NCBI RefSeq assembly: GCF_014636175.1
Contig: NZ_BMDW01000029.1
Coordinates: forward strand, 1 to 33,069
Direction: 5' to 3'
DNA: 33,069 bases
DNA from: Sphingomonas psychrolutea
Lineage (GTDB): Bacteria; Pseudomonadota; Alphaproteobacteria; Sphingomonadales; Sphingomonadaceae
Under the pieces are notes generated by a model that saw only the letters and a list, made by a program, of their open reading frames with translations, did no database searches and was not told where the DNA came from. The position numbers were made by a program, and so were the translations under genes. This document shows positions 7,905-16,241 of the stretch, piece after piece; the stretch's first letter is position 1, and each line of letters starts with the position of its first letter.

Positions 7905-8495
7905 TCAAGCGAGGTAGGTGGTGTCTATCGCAATCTGCGGAATGGTAACAGAAGTTATACGATCCCCGAACCGGGTCTCGCTGACATTGCTGTACGCTCC
8001 GTCGATCGGCGCCGTCATCTGGATAATCTTTTGCCCATTCACATCGACGACCCAATATTCCGGCACACCCGCCCCGGCGTACAATTGCGCCTTTTTGCCC
8101 AAGTCGAAATCAAGGGAGGTAGCGGATACCTCTACCGCCAACCGGACCGATTGGGCGGATACCAGTGCATCGCGTTCGATCGTCGCGATCACCAAGTCGG
8201 GCTCCGGCAGATTGTGGTCGTCGAGCTTCGTCGAAACGGGCGAATAGACCTTGAGCGCGAGCCCCGACGCGCGGATCGCATTCACCAAGTCGGCATTGAT
8301 GGCGGACAAGGTGCCGGCGTGCGGTCGATAGATCGCGTTCACGGTATAGATGTCTCCATCGATCAACTCGGACTTGGCAAACGCATCCAACGCGCCGCTC
8401 TCCTGCAGCACGATAAAATCTTCGACCCGCAAGGCGAACTTACGAGGTTCGGTGAGGTGCCCAGGGATGACGGTCGCTTGCACGTTCATATGCAA
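7905..8495 (-). CDS. Uma2-family (DUF820) putative endonuclease
   Basis: The protein has 196 residues and the Uma2 fold, a member of the PD-(D/E)xK nuclease superfamily whose biological role is mostly unknown. The pattern is clear: SELIDGDIY (Glu44), LPEPDLVI (Asp100), LAVEVSATSLDFDLGKKAQL (Glu122 and Lys134/135) and the strand GVPEYWVVDV. All core catalytic positions are present. The start is either TTG 8495 or ATG 8489; the GGAGGGG at 8504-8510 is 8 bp from the TTG and 14 bp from the ATG. The gene follows the histidine kinase by 23 bp on the same strand and may be co-transcribed with it. These genes are often cargo of mobile DNA. Confidence 0.85.
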   Translation of the reverse strand: MHMNVQATVIPGHLTEPRKFALRVEDFIVLQESGALDAFAKSELIDGDIYTVNAIYRPHAGTLSAINADLVNAIRASGLALKVYSPVSTKLDDHNLPEPDLVIATIERDALVSAQSVRLAVEVSATSLDFDLGKKAQLYAGAGVPEYWVVDVNGQKIIQMTAPIDGAYSNVSETRFGDRITSVTIPQIAIDTTYLA

Positions 8496-8518
8496 AAGAT
8501 ACGCCCCTCCGATCCGGT

Positions 8519-9877
8519 TTACAACGCCACCGGCACCACCACCGTCGCCACCAGCCCCGGCGCATTGTCGCTGAGTTCCAGCCGCCCGCCGTGCAGGCGC
8601 GCGACGGCCTCGACCAGCGCCATCCCCAGCCCCGCCCCCGGCAGACTGCGCGCTGCGTCGAGCCGCCCGAAGCGGCGCAGCGCCTGCGCACGATCGGCCT
8701 CAGCGATGCCGGGGCCGCGATCCTCGACCTGGAACCGGGCCGCGCCATCGGCAAGCGCGAGCCGGAGCGTGATCGCCCCGCCCTGCCCGGCATGGCGCAG
8801 CGCATTGTCGATCAGATTGGCGAGCGCCTGCGTCAGCAATTCCCGGTGCAGGACCAGGCGCGGCACACTGCGCGCGATCACCGCGTCGAAGCGCATTCCG
8901 GCATCCTCGACCACGGGCGCGTAAAGCTCGCCAATTTCGTCCATCAACGCCGCCGGATCTACGGCCGCGAGCCGGTCGCGGGGGACCGATTCCGCCCGCG
9001 TGATCTCGATCATCGTCGACAGCATCCGCATCACCAGATCGGTCTCGATCAGCAGACCGCCCATCGCCGCCTCGCGCTGAGCCGGCTCTGCCTGCAACAC
9101 AGCCGCCTCGGCCTTGGCGCGCAACCGTGCGAGCGGAGAACGCAAATCATGCGCGAGACCGTCGGTGACGATGCGAAGTTCGGTCATCAGCCGTTCGGTC
9201 TTGTCGAGCATCGCGTTGAGCCGCGTCGCCAGCCGATCGAACGCATCACCACCACTTGCCGCATTCGTCACCCGTCGCGACAGGTCGCCACCCGCGACGC
9301 CTTCAATCACATCGGCAACGCTGTTCAGCCTGCGCCCGACATAGCGCGTCACCACCAATCCCCCCGCCACGCCGAGCGCCAGCGACAGCGCCATCGCGGT
9401 CAGCAACGCCCGCTCAATCCCGCGCTGCTCCTGTTCCCAATCGTCGAGCAGCCGTCCGCTAACAAGGCGGTACGCATCAATCCGCCGCACGGCATAGCCC
9501 GCCTCGCGCTCCGACCACGGCTGCCAGTCGCTCATCCGGCCGATTCGAAACAGCGTAGGTTGCAGTGCCGCGACATGCGCGAAATCAGGGGCGCCTCCAG
9601 CCACGCGGCGCCCATCGGGCGCGATCACCGCGAGAATGCGCGATGGGTCGGCAGGGGAACGTCGGTCGGCAATAGTCTTGCCAAGCGCTGCAAGGCCGCC
9701 GGTGCGGTACACCGCGACCAGCGCATCCGATTCCGCGATCGTGTCTCGACGCAAGGCTTCGATCGCATCGTCATGCACCAGCTTCCACACGAACGCGACG
9801 AGCACGACGTTAGACGTGAGCGCCAGCGCGATCGCCAGCAACGCGATCCGCGTCGTGAAGGTCAGCCGAAGTTTCAC
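8519..9877 (-). CDS. Membrane sensor histidine kinase with HAMP domain
   Basis: This 452-residue inner-membrane kinase senses an unknown signal and phosphorylates the adjacent response regulator. The first transmembrane helix is at about 10-31 and a periplasmic sensor domain spans 32-156. The second helix is at about 157-177, and HAMP follows at 178-230 (VVTRYVGRRLNSVADVIEGV). The H-box is GLAHDLRSPLARLR with phospho-acceptor His243. ATP-binding boxes are N (NLIDNALRHA, Asn358), G1 (DRGPG, 386-390) and G2 (GAGLG, 414-418). Translation starts at GTG 9877, 8 bp after the regulator's stop, so the two are translationally coupled. It belongs to the EnvZ/OmpR-type class; the signal cannot be inferred. 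Confidence 0.93.
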   Translation of the reverse strand: MKLRLTFTTRIALLAIALALTSNVVLVAFVWKLVHDDAIEALRRDTIAESDALVAVYRTGGLAALGKTIADRRSPADPSRILAVIAPDGRRVAGGAPDFAHVAALQPTLFRIGRMSDWQPWSEREAGYAVRRIDAYRLVSGRLLDDWEQEQRGIERALLTAMALSLALGVAGGLVVTRYVGRRLNSVADVIEGVAGGDLSRRVTNAASGGDAFDRLATRLNAMLDKTERLMTELRIVTDGLAHDLRSPLARLRAKAEAAVLQAEPAQREAAMGGLLIETDLVMRMLSTMIEITRAESVPRDRLAAVDPAALMDEIGELYAPVVEDAGMRFDAVIARSVPRLVLHRELLTQALANLIDNALRHAGQGGAITLRLALADGAARFQVEDRGPGIAEADRAQALRRFGRLDAARSLPGAGLGMALVEAVARLHGGRLELSDNAPGLVATVVVPVAL

Positions 9878-9885
9878 CGGGCCTG

Positions 9886-10587
9886 TCAGGCCTCGATTGA
9901 CAGCCGGTATCCAGCCCCGCGCACAGTGTGCAGGATCGGCGCGGCAAATCCCTCCTCGAGCTTACGCCGTAGCCGTCCAATATGGACGTCAACGACGTTC
10001 GATCCCGGGTCAAAATGATAGTTCCAGATTTTCTCCAGCATCATCGTGCGCGTCACAACTTGCCCGGCATGCCGCGCGAGATATTCGAGCAAGTTGAACT
10101 CGCGCGCGCCAAGCTGGATCGAGCGCCCGCCGCGCGCGACCGTGCGGGCGAGCAAATCGATCTCCAGATCGCCGACCGACAACCGCGTCGGCTGACCTTC
10201 GGAGGCACCGCGATCGACCCGGCGGAAAATCGCATCGATCCGGGCGGTGAGTTCGGCAAAGGAAAAGGGTTTGACCAGATAATCGTCCGCGCCGGCATTC
10301 AGCCCGTCGATTCGGTCATCCACGGTGCCCAGCGCCGACAGAATCAACGTCGGCGTACGCACGCCAGCGGCGCGAATTGCCCCCAGCATCGCCAGGCCAT
10401 TCAGTCCGGGCAGCATGCGATCCGCGATAATCAGGTCAAAAATGCCCTCGCTCGCGAGGAACAGCCCATCGCGTCCGTCACCACAGATCTCGACCGAATA
10501 GCCGCCCTCGCTCAACCCCTTGGCAAGATATGCGGCGGTCGAGGCATCGTCTTCGACGATTAGGATCTTGCGAGTCACAGGCGGCAT
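9886..10587 (-). CDS. OmpR/PhoB-family response regulator
   Basis: This is a 233-residue DNA-binding response regulator. The receiver domain (6-120) has acidic residues Glu12-Asp14 (VEDD), phospho-acceptor Asp56 (IIADRMLPG), the switch residue Ser84 (LILSAL) and Lys106 (YLVKPFS). The winged-helix effector domain covers about 135-230, with LGAREFNLLEYLARHAGQVV, the recognition helix region NVVDVHIGRLRRKLEE and the wing TVRGAGYRLS. The ATG at 10587 lies 12 bp after a GGAGGG. It is the first gene of a regulator-kinase operon inserted between adk and rpsM. Target genes are unknown. Confidence 0.93.
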   Translation of the reverse strand: MPPVTRKILIVEDDASTAAYLAKGLSEGGYSVEICGDGRDGLFLASEGIFDLIIADRMLPGLNGLAMLGAIRAAGVRTPTLILSALGTVDDRIDGLNAGADDYLVKPFSFAELTARIDAIFRRVDRGASEGQPTRLSVGDLEIDLLARTVARGGRSIQLGAREFNLLEYLARHAGQVVTRTMMLEKIWNYHFDPGSNVVDVHIGRLRRKLEEGFAAPILHTVRGAGYRLSIEA

Positions 10588-10623
10588 TCCGGGTGGTTTC
10601 CCTCCGAGCCTAGACAGAAATGA

Positions 10624-10653
10624 GGCCGGCGGAAAGCAAGCCTTCCGCCGGCC
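10624..10653 (-). terminator. Hairpin terminator candidate downstream of adk
   Basis: GGCCGGCGGAA at 10624-10634 pairs perfectly with TTCCGCCGGCC at 10643-10653 around an 8-base loop. On the minus strand it is followed by a moderately T-rich stretch (TCATTTCT). It would separate the long ribosomal transcript ending at adk from the two-component operon. Confidence 0.6.
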
Positions 10654-10813
10654 AACGACACCCCCGGGAGTGCGAGTGCCGATCTCGTGAAAATGTACTC
10701 AGCCGCGTGCATCGACCGACAACCGGTATGCACCGGTCGGCCGCACGCGCCGATGACGCGACCGTGAAGAAGCTGTCATGCTTGGATAAACGCGTCGCGC
10801 AGACGCGCGACAC

Positions 10814-11464
10814 TCAGGTTGCGTCGAGGATCGCCTCGATCGCCGCAGTCACCGCGTCGATCTCACCCATGCCATCGACCCGCGCGAGCAAACCCCGCGC
10901 GGCATAGATCGGGATGATCGGTTCGGTCTTGGCGCGATATTCGGCCATGCGTGTGCGCACCGTTTCTTCATTGTCGTCGGGGCGTCGTTTGAAGTCATGG
11001 CTACCGCACACGTCGCACGTGTTTGCGACCTTGGTCTGCTTGAACACGTCGTGGTAGCCCGCGCCGCAATTGGCGCAGGTGAACCGCCCAACGATCCGCG
11101 CGACGAGCTTGTCTTCATTCACTTCAAGCTCGATGACATGATCGAGCGAGCGGCCGTGGCGTGTGAGGATCGTGTCAAGCTGCTCAGCCTGCGGCGCAGT
11201 GCGCGGATAACCGTCGAAGATCACCCCCTGCCCCGGCTCGAGCAAGCCCAATTTCTCGTCGATGATACCAGAGACGATCTCGTCCGAAACCAGCTCGCCG
11301 GCTTCCATCACCGCCTTGGCCTTAAGACCGACCGGGCTACCCGACTTCACTGCCGCACGCAGCATGTCCCCGGTCGACAATTGGACCATGCCGCGATCCG
11401 CTTCAAGACGGCTCGCCTGGGTGCCTTTGCCCGCACCCGGTGGTCCCAACAAAATGATGTTCAA
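10814..11464 (-). CDS. adk: Adenylate kinase
   Basis: The enzyme interconverts ATP + AMP and 2 ADP in the cytoplasm. With the TTG start at 11464 the protein has 216 residues and opens MNIILLGPPGAGKGT with the P-loop at 7-14, the normal family beginning. GGGAG at 11472-11476 sits 7 bp upstream. An alternative GTG at 11512 would add 16 non-homologous residues and overlap secY by 17 bp. The AMP-binding segment LSTGDMLR and FDGYPRT are present. The LID domain carries a four-cysteine zinc site (Cys130, 133, 150, 153), the long zinc type. The adk gene directly follows secY. Confidence 0.95.
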   Translation of the reverse strand: MNIILLGPPGAGKGTQASRLEADRGMVQLSTGDMLRAAVKSGSPVGLKAKAVMEAGELVSDEIVSGIIDEKLGLLEPGQGVIFDGYPRTAPQAEQLDTILTRHGRSLDHVIELEVNEDKLVARIVGRFTCANCGAGYHDVFKQTKVANTCDVCGSHDFKRRPDDNEETVRTRMAEYRAKTEPIIPIYAARGLLARVDGMGEIDAVTAAIEAILDAT

Positions 11465-11495
11465 GCCGCCACTCCCGTTTGGCTGTCCGTCGCTC

Positions 11496-12848
11496 TTAGC
11501 GGAGACGTCCACCCTTCAACTTCGCCTTTTTGATCAGATCACCATACTGATGCGCCAACAGATGCGACTGAATCTGCGTCACCGTATCCATAGTGACATT
11601 GACGACAATCAGCAGGCTCGTCCCGCCAAGGTAGAACGGAATCGACAGCGCTGACACCAAATATTCGGGCAGCAGGCAAATTATCGCCAGATACCCCGCA
11701 CCGATCACCGTGATCCGCGTCAGCACGTAATCGAAATAATTCTCGGTATTCTTGCCCGGTCGGATCCCGGGGATGAACCCGCCATAGCGCTTGAGATTGT
11801 CGGCGGTCTCTTCCGGATTGAACACGACGGCGGTGTAGAAGAACGAGAAGAAGATGATCCCCGCACCATACAGCGTCATATACGCGATGCTGCCATGCTG
11901 CAGATACTGGTTGAGCCAGATAATCGCCGACCCCCAATAGCTGTCCCCCGAAACATTCTTGCCCGCAAACTGCGTGATCGTCAGCGGCATGAGCAGCAGC
12001 GACGAGGCAAAAATCGGCGGGATCACACCCGCAGTGTTGATCTTCAGCGGCAAATGGCTGCGATCGGCCTGCATTCCGCGCTGCGTCTGCCGCTTGGGAT
12101 ATTGGATCAGAATGCGGCGCTGCGCACGCTCCATGAAGCAAATGAACAGAATGAGGCCAGCGACCGCCACCGCGATCAACACGACGGTAAAGCCCGTCAC
12201 GCTGCCACCGCCGGTCCGCGCGGTCTGCGCGAGGTTGTAGAGCGTCGTCGGCAGATTCGCGACGATGCCCGCCATAATGATCAGCGACATGCCGTTGCCG
12301 ATCCCGCGGCTGGTGATTTGCTCGCCGATCCACATCAGGAACATGGTGCCCCCGACGAGGCTGATGACCGAGCCGATGATGAACAACGGCCCGGGCTCGA
12401 CCACGACGCCCTGGCTCTCAAACCCGAGCGACAGGAAATAGCCCTGGATCACCGTCAGCGCGACCGTGCCATAGCGCGTATATTGATTGAGCCGCTTGCG
12501 TCCGCTCTCGCCTTCCTTCTTGATCGCGGCAAGCGTTGGCGACAGCGAGGTCGCAAGCTGCACCACGATCGAGGCGGTGATGTACGGCGTAACGCCTAGC
12601 GCGATCAGGCTGGCACGCTTCAGCGACCCACCCGAGAAGGCGTTGAAAAAATCGAGCACGCCGCCGCTAGTCCGTTGCGCCAGCGCGGTCAGCGCGGTCG
12701 GGTCGATCCCCGGCAACGGGACGTAGCTGAGCAGGCGGAACACGATCAGCGCGCCGATCGTGAACCACAAGCGCTTCTTGAGGTCGGTCGCCTGTGCGAA
12801 TTTCGACAGGCTGATGCTGGAGGCCATCTGGTCGGCTGCGGATGCCAT
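11496..12848 (-). CDS. secY: Protein translocase subunit SecY
   Basis: SecY is the channel of the Sec translocon in the inner membrane. The 450-residue protein shows ten hydrophobic spans. It has the N-terminal DLKKRLWFTIGALIVFRLLS, the conserved ALGVTPYITASIVVQL near TM2, ERAQRRI in the TM6-7 cytoplasmic loop, and the RYGGFIPGIRPGKNT loop that contacts SecA and the ribosome. The C-terminus ends KLKGGRLR. It is in the usual place after rplO, but a 177-bp gap containing a palindromic element separates them. Confidence 0.97.
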   Translation of the reverse strand: MASAADQMASSISLSKFAQATDLKKRLWFTIGALIVFRLLSYVPLPGIDPTALTALAQRTSGGVLDFFNAFSGGSLKRASLIALGVTPYITASIVVQLATSLSPTLAAIKKEGESGRKRLNQYTRYGTVALTVIQGYFLSLGFESQGVVVEPGPLFIIGSVISLVGGTMFLMWIGEQITSRGIGNGMSLIIMAGIVANLPTTLYNLAQTARTGGGSVTGFTVVLIAVAVAGLILFICFMERAQRRILIQYPKRQTQRGMQADRSHLPLKINTAGVIPPIFASSLLLMPLTITQFAGKNVSGDSYWGSAIIWLNQYLQHGSIAYMTLYGAGIIFFSFFYTAVVFNPEETADNLKRYGGFIPGIRPGKNTENYFDYVLTRITVIGAGYLAIICLLPEYLVSALSIPFYLGGTSLLIVVNVTMDTVTQIQSHLLAHQYGDLIKKAKLKGGRLR

Positions 12849-12951
12849 GGGTGCTGTTTGCCCTAAAACGAAAACGGCGGTGGACGATGTTACCCGCCCC
12901 CGCCGCTCATATAGTCACGCCCGCCCGGTTGTCTAACCTCAGCGGCAATTT

Positions 12952-13021
12952 GTTCCCCGGCAAAAGCCGAAACCCAGCATCGAGCGGATCGCAAGCTGGA
13001 CCCCGGCTTCCGCCGGGGAAC
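12952..13021. repeat. Palindromic element A (secY-rplO gap)
   Basis: Outer arms GTTCCCCGG (12952-12960) and CCGGGGAAC (13013-13021) are perfect complements. Inside lie CCAGC/GCTGG (12974-12978 with 12995-12999) and a tight hairpin CCCCGGC-TTCC-GCCGGGG at 13001-13018. It has the same general plan as elements B-D in this window. Confidence 0.65.
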
Positions 13022-13026
13022 GACGC

Positions 13027-13578
13027 TTACTTGTTCGCGGCCTGCTTGGCTTCCTTGTCGGCCTTGCGCTCGCGATACTTGACGCCCTTCTTGGCGGCAG
13101 CCTTTTCTGCTGCAGGCACGACGTGAATCACGTCGACCGAACCACCGATTTTTTCAACGGCTTCGATCGCACCCTTGGAGGCACCGGCGACGGTGAACTT
13201 CAAAACCGTGGTCAGTTCGCCCTTGGCGAGCAGACGGACCCCGTCCTTGCCACCGCGTGCCAGGCCAGCGGCCTTCAGCGCATCATGGTCGAGCGTCGCA
13301 CCGGCTTCGATCTTGCCCGCGTCGATTGCCTTCTGGATTGCACCGAGGTTCACCTCAGCATAATCCTTGGCGAAAATGTTGTTGAAGCCACGTTTTGGCA
13401 AACGCATGTGGAGCGGCATCTGGCCGCCTTCGAAGCCGGCGATGGACACGCCCTCGCGGCTCTTCTGGCCCTTCTGCCCGCGTCCTGCGGTCTTGCCCTT
13501 GCCCGAACCGATACCCCGGCCCACGCGCATGCGGGATTTACGGGCACCGTCATTGTCGCGGATTTCGTTCAGTTTCAT
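13027..13578 (-). CDS. rplO: 50S ribosomal protein L15
   Basis: L15 is a late-assembly 23S-binding protein. Its extended N-terminus has the signature [18 protein letters not shown] and the [18 protein letters not shown] loop. At 183 residues it is longer than the 144-residue E. coli protein because of a lysine/alanine-rich C-terminal tail ([12 protein letters not shown]). The ATG at 13578 gives the standard [14 protein letters not shown] start. It lies between rpmD and secY. Confidence 0.97.
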   Translation of the reverse strand: MKLNEIRDNDGARKSRMRVGRGIGSGKGKTAGRGQKGQKSREGVSIAGFEGGQMPLHMRLPKRGFNNIFAKDYAEVNLGAIQKAIDAGKIEAGATLDHDALKAAGLARGGKDGVRLLAKGELTTVLKFTVAGASKGAIEAVEKIGGSVDVIHVVPAAEKAAAKKGVKYRERKADKEAKQAANK

Positions 13579-13624
13579 GGTCGTGCACTCGCTTTCGCTT
13601 TTGTCGCGCTGATAAAATGAGGAA

Positions 13625-13641
13625 GGGGGCCGTTAGCCCCC
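13625..13641. repeat. GC-rich hairpin in the rpmD-rplO gap
   Basis: GGGGGC (13625-13630) and GCCCCC (13636-13641) form a six-pair stem around CGTTA. On the minus strand it is followed by TTCCTCATTTTA. It may be an attenuator or mRNA processing signal between rpmD and rplO. Confidence 0.4.
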
Positions 13642-13693
13642 TCCCCCGTCTTTGTCTATCACCCTCGCACGCCAGCGCACGAAGGCAGATACA

Positions 13694-13870
13694 TTACGCC
13701 TCGATCTTCACCATATGCGCGACCTTACGGATCATGCCGCGAACTTCGGGCGTGTCCTGCAATTCGCGCGTGCGGTGCATCTTGTTGAGGCCGAGGCCGA
13801 TCAGCGTCGCGCGCTGGTCGGATTCGCGGCGGATCGGCGAACCGGTCTGCGTGATCTTGATGGTTGCCAT
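13694..13870 (-). CDS. rpmD: 50S ribosomal protein L30
   Basis: This small gene encodes 58 residues, beginning [20 protein letters not shown] and continuing with [20 protein letters not shown]. It has the L30 ferredoxin-like pattern (IKIT...SPI-R...Q--TL-GLGL-K) and ends HMVKIEA. L30 binds 23S and 5S rRNA. It lies 6 bp after rpsE, in its conserved position before rplO. Confidence 0.95.
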   Translation of the reverse strand: MATIKITQTGSPIRRESDQRATLIGLGLNKMHRTRELQDTPEVRGMIRKVAHMVKIEA

Positions 13871-13876
13871 GATCGT

Positions 13877-14632
13877 CTACTCCACGATCGCTTCGGCTTC
13901 GGCCTGGGGCGCTTCCGCACCACCACGGCCGAGCAAGTCGGCGATTTTCTTGCCACGACGTTGCGCAACCGACTTCGGGCTAACTTGTGCGGTCAGCGCT
14001 TCGAAGGTCGCACGGATCATGTTGTACGGGTTGGACGTGCCGACCGACTTGGTCACGACGTCCGCCACACCCAGCGATTCGAACACGGCGCGCATTGGGC
14101 CACCGGCGATGATGCCCGTTCCCTGCGGGGCCGAGCGCAGCGTAACGAGACCGGCACCGAAGTGACCGTTACCGTCATGATGCAGCGTGCGGCCGTCCTT
14201 GAGCGGAACGCGAACCATTGCCTTCTTGGCAGCAGCGGTCGCCTTCGAAATGGCTTCCGGCACCTCGCGCGCCTTGCCATGACCAAAGCCAACGCGACCC
14301 TTGCCGTCGCCGACGACGACGAGCGCTGCGAAGCCGAAGCGCTTACCGCCCTTGACCGTCTTCGAGACGCGGTTGATGTGCACCAACTTCTCGATCAGCT
14401 CTTCGCCGCCATCGTCCGAACCCGGACGACCACCGCGATTGTCACGTCCGCCGCGATTATCGCGTCCGCCGCGGTTTGCACCGCCACCAGGACCGCGACC
14501 GCCACCGGGACCACCACGACCGCCGCCAGGGCCACCGCGTCCACGCGGCGCTTCCTGCTGGGGAGCAGGCGCTGCGTCGGGCGCTGCTGCGCCAGATGCA
14601 ATGGCGTCGTTCGGAATGTTGTCGTCAGCCAT
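13877..14632 (-). CDS. rpsE: 30S ribosomal protein S5 with an N-terminal RGG-repeat tail
   Basis: S5 lies at the 30S mRNA entry site and is important for decoding fidelity. The folded part starts at about residue 77 ([20 protein letters not shown]) and includes [20 protein letters not shown] and [19 protein letters not shown]. Compared with the E. coli protein there is an extra N-terminal tail of roughly 65 residues. The first 29 are alanine/proline-rich and acidic. Residues 30-71 are a glycine/arginine-rich tract with RGG at Arg32, 39, 54, 60 and 66, plus RG at 30 and 46. RGG tracts bind RNA and are substrates of arginine methyltransferases in eukaryotes. A further acidic C-terminal tail ([11 protein letters not shown]) is present. 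Confidence 0.97.
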   Translation of the reverse strand: MADDNIPNDAIASGAAAPDAAPAPQQEAPRGRGGPGGGRGGPGGGRGPGGGANRGGRDNRGGRDNRGGRPGSDDGGEELIEKLVHINRVSKTVKGGKRFGFAALVVVGDGKGRVGFGHGKAREVPEAISKATAAAKKAMVRVPLKDGRTLHHDGNGHFGAGLVTLRSAPQGTGIIAGGPMRAVFESLGVADVVTKSVGTSNPYNMIRATFEALTAQVSPKSVAQRRGKKIADLLGRGGAEAPQAEAEAIVE

Positions 14633-14634
14633 AA

Positions 14635-14994
14635 TTAGAACTCCAATCCGGCTTCACGCGCGGCAGTCGCCAGCGCCTTGACGCGACCGTGGAACAAAAA
14701 GCCACCGCGATCGAACACGACTTGCGTCACGCCAGCCGCCTTGCAGGCCTCGGCGATGCGCGTGCCCACAGCCGTCGCCGCGTCGATGTTGGCACCAGAC
14801 GTGTCGCGCACGTCCTTTTCCAACGTCGAAGCAGCAGCAAGCGTCAGCCCACGTGCGTCGTCGATGATCTGCGCATAGATGTGACGGCCCGAGCGATGGA
14901 TCGACAGCCGCGGACGGCCCGATCCACGCGCACGGAGCGCAGTGCGGTTGCGGCGGCGCCGCTTCTCGAAGAGAGACATACCCTTGGTCGACAT
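14635..14994 (-). CDS. rplR: 50S ribosomal protein L18
   Basis: L18 binds 5S rRNA and helps attach it to the large subunit. The 119-residue product has [20 protein letters not shown] and [14 protein letters not shown], and ends with the typical [20 protein letters not shown]. It overlaps the rplF stop by one base (TAATG), indicating translational coupling. Confidence 0.97.
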   Translation of the reverse strand: MSTKGMSLFEKRRRRNRTALRARGSGRPRLSIHRSGRHIYAQIIDDARGLTLAAASTLEKDVRDTSGANIDAATAVGTRIAEACKAAGVTQVVFDRGGFLFHGRVKALATAAREAGLEF

Positions 14995-15527
14995 TACTTC
15001 TTCTTCCCTTCCTTGCGGAAGATGAACTCGCCATCGTACTTGATGCCCTTGCCCTTGTAAGGCTCGGGCTTACGCCAGCGACGAATTTCTGCGGCGAGCT
15101 GACCGACCTTCTGCTTGTCGGTGCCCGAAATCTCGATCGTCGTGTTGTCGGGGGTCTTGACCTCGATCCCCTCCGGCACGTCGATGTTAACGTCATGGCT
15201 GTAGCCAAGCTTCAGGTTCAAATTCTTGCCCTGTGCGGCAGCGCGATACCCAACACCGTTGATCAACAGCTTCTTAGTGAAGCCGTCCGAAACGCCGGTG
15301 ATCAGGTTCTGCACGAGCGTCCGCTGCATGCCCCAGAACGCGCGAGCACGCTTGGTGTCGTTCGCCGGATTGACCGAAACGCCGCCCTGTTCGAGGACAT
15401 AGCTGATCTCTTCGCGCAGCGGCATAGCAAGGGTGCCCTTGGGGCCCTTGACCGTGAGCAGCTGGTCTTCGATCGTCGCGGTAACACCGCTTGGGATCGC
15501 GACCGGCTTTTTACCGATACGGCTCAT
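14994..15527 (-). CDS. rplF: 50S ribosomal protein L6
   Basis: L6 is a two-domain protein near the factor-binding centre. The 177-residue protein starts [16 protein letters not shown] at ATG 15527, which matches the family; the reading frame extends further upstream into rpsH without homology. The conserved C-terminal [20 protein letters not shown] is intact. It lies 1 bp after the rpsH stop. Confidence 0.97.
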   Translation of the reverse strand: MSRIGKKPVAIPSGVTATIEDQLLTVKGPKGTLAMPLREEISYVLEQGGVSVNPANDTKRARAFWGMQRTLVQNLITGVSDGFTKKLLINGVGYRAAAQGKNLNLKLGYSHDVNIDVPEGIEVKTPDNTTIEISGTDKQKVGQLAAEIRRWRKPEPYKGKGIKYDGEFIFRKEGKKK

Positions 15528-15528
15528 A

Positions 15529-15924
15529 TCAGAACACCTCCGCGAGGACTTCGCCGCCGACATTCTGTTCGCGCGCTTCGGCGTCGGACAGAACGCCGCG
15601 GGGCGTGGAGACGATCGTGATGCCGAGGCCGTTCATGACGCGCGGCAGCTCGGTCGAAGCCGAGTATACGCGCCGACCGGGCTTGGACACACGGGCAACG
15701 TGCTTGATCGCGGGCTGGCCCTCGAAATATTTCAGCTCGATGCGGATGCCAGCCGCAGGGCCCATCTGCTCTTCGCTATAGCCACGGATATAACCTTCGC
15801 GCTGGAGCACGTCGAGCACGCGGGCCCGCAGCTTCGAGCCCGGAGTCAGGACGGAGTCCTTCTTCGCGCGCTGGCCGTTGCGGATGCGGGTGAGCATATC
15901 ACCCAGGGGATCGGTCAATGCCAT
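15529..15924 (-). CDS. rpsH: 30S ribosomal protein S8
   Basis: S8 binds the central domain of 16S rRNA early in assembly. In E. coli it also represses the spc operon; a matching mRNA site was not looked for in detail here. The 131-residue protein opens [18 protein letters not shown] and ends with the standard [19 protein letters not shown]. Confidence 0.97.
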   Translation of the reverse strand: MALTDPLGDMLTRIRNGQRAKKDSVLTPGSKLRARVLDVLQREGYIRGYSEEQMGPAAGIRIELKYFEGQPAIKHVARVSKPGRRVYSASTELPRVMNGLGITIVSTPRGVLSDAEAREQNVGGEVLAEVF

Positions 15925-15934
15925 CTGTTGATCC

Positions 15935-16240
15935 TTACCAGCTCGACTTCGTAACGCCGGGGATCAGGCCCTTATTGGCCAAATCGCGCAGCTGAATACG
16001 GCAGAGGCGGAACTTGCGATAATATGCGCGCGGACGACCCGTCAGCTCGCAGCGGTTGCGGATGCGCGTCGGGTTCCCGTTGCGGGGAATCTCGGCCATC
16101 TTGAGCCGTGCTTCGATCCGCTCACCGTCGCTCAGCGACTGATCGGCTGCGATCGCCTTCAGCGCTGCGTACTTGGGCGCGTACTTCTTGACGAGCATCT
16201 TGCGACGCTCGTTCTTGTTGACAGAACTTACCTTCGCCAT
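15935..16240 (-). CDS. rpsN: 30S ribosomal protein S14, zinc-free type
   Basis: S14 assembles into the 30S head. At 101 residues it is the long form. It has only two cysteines ([11 protein letters not shown] and FRLCRIQ), not the CxxC pairs of the zinc-binding form, so it is the C-minus type. The C-terminus [11 protein letters not shown] is conserved. It lies between rplE and rpsH. Confidence 0.97.
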   Translation of the reverse strand: MAKVSSVNKNERRKMLVKKYAPKYAALKAIAADQSLSDGERIEARLKMAEIPRNGNPTRIRNRCELTGRPRAYYRKFRLCRIQLRDLANKGLIPGVTKSSW

Positions 16241-16241
16241 C

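Noticed and set aside
8591..10018. Long plus-strand open frame opposite the histidine kinase
   Set aside because: Shadow of a clear sensor kinase; no recognisable domain and an arginine/glutamine-rich composition.
12849..12951. Missing rpmJ (L36) after secY taken as a gene loss
   Set aside because: In alphaproteobacteria rpmJ is usually located elsewhere, so its absence here is normal.
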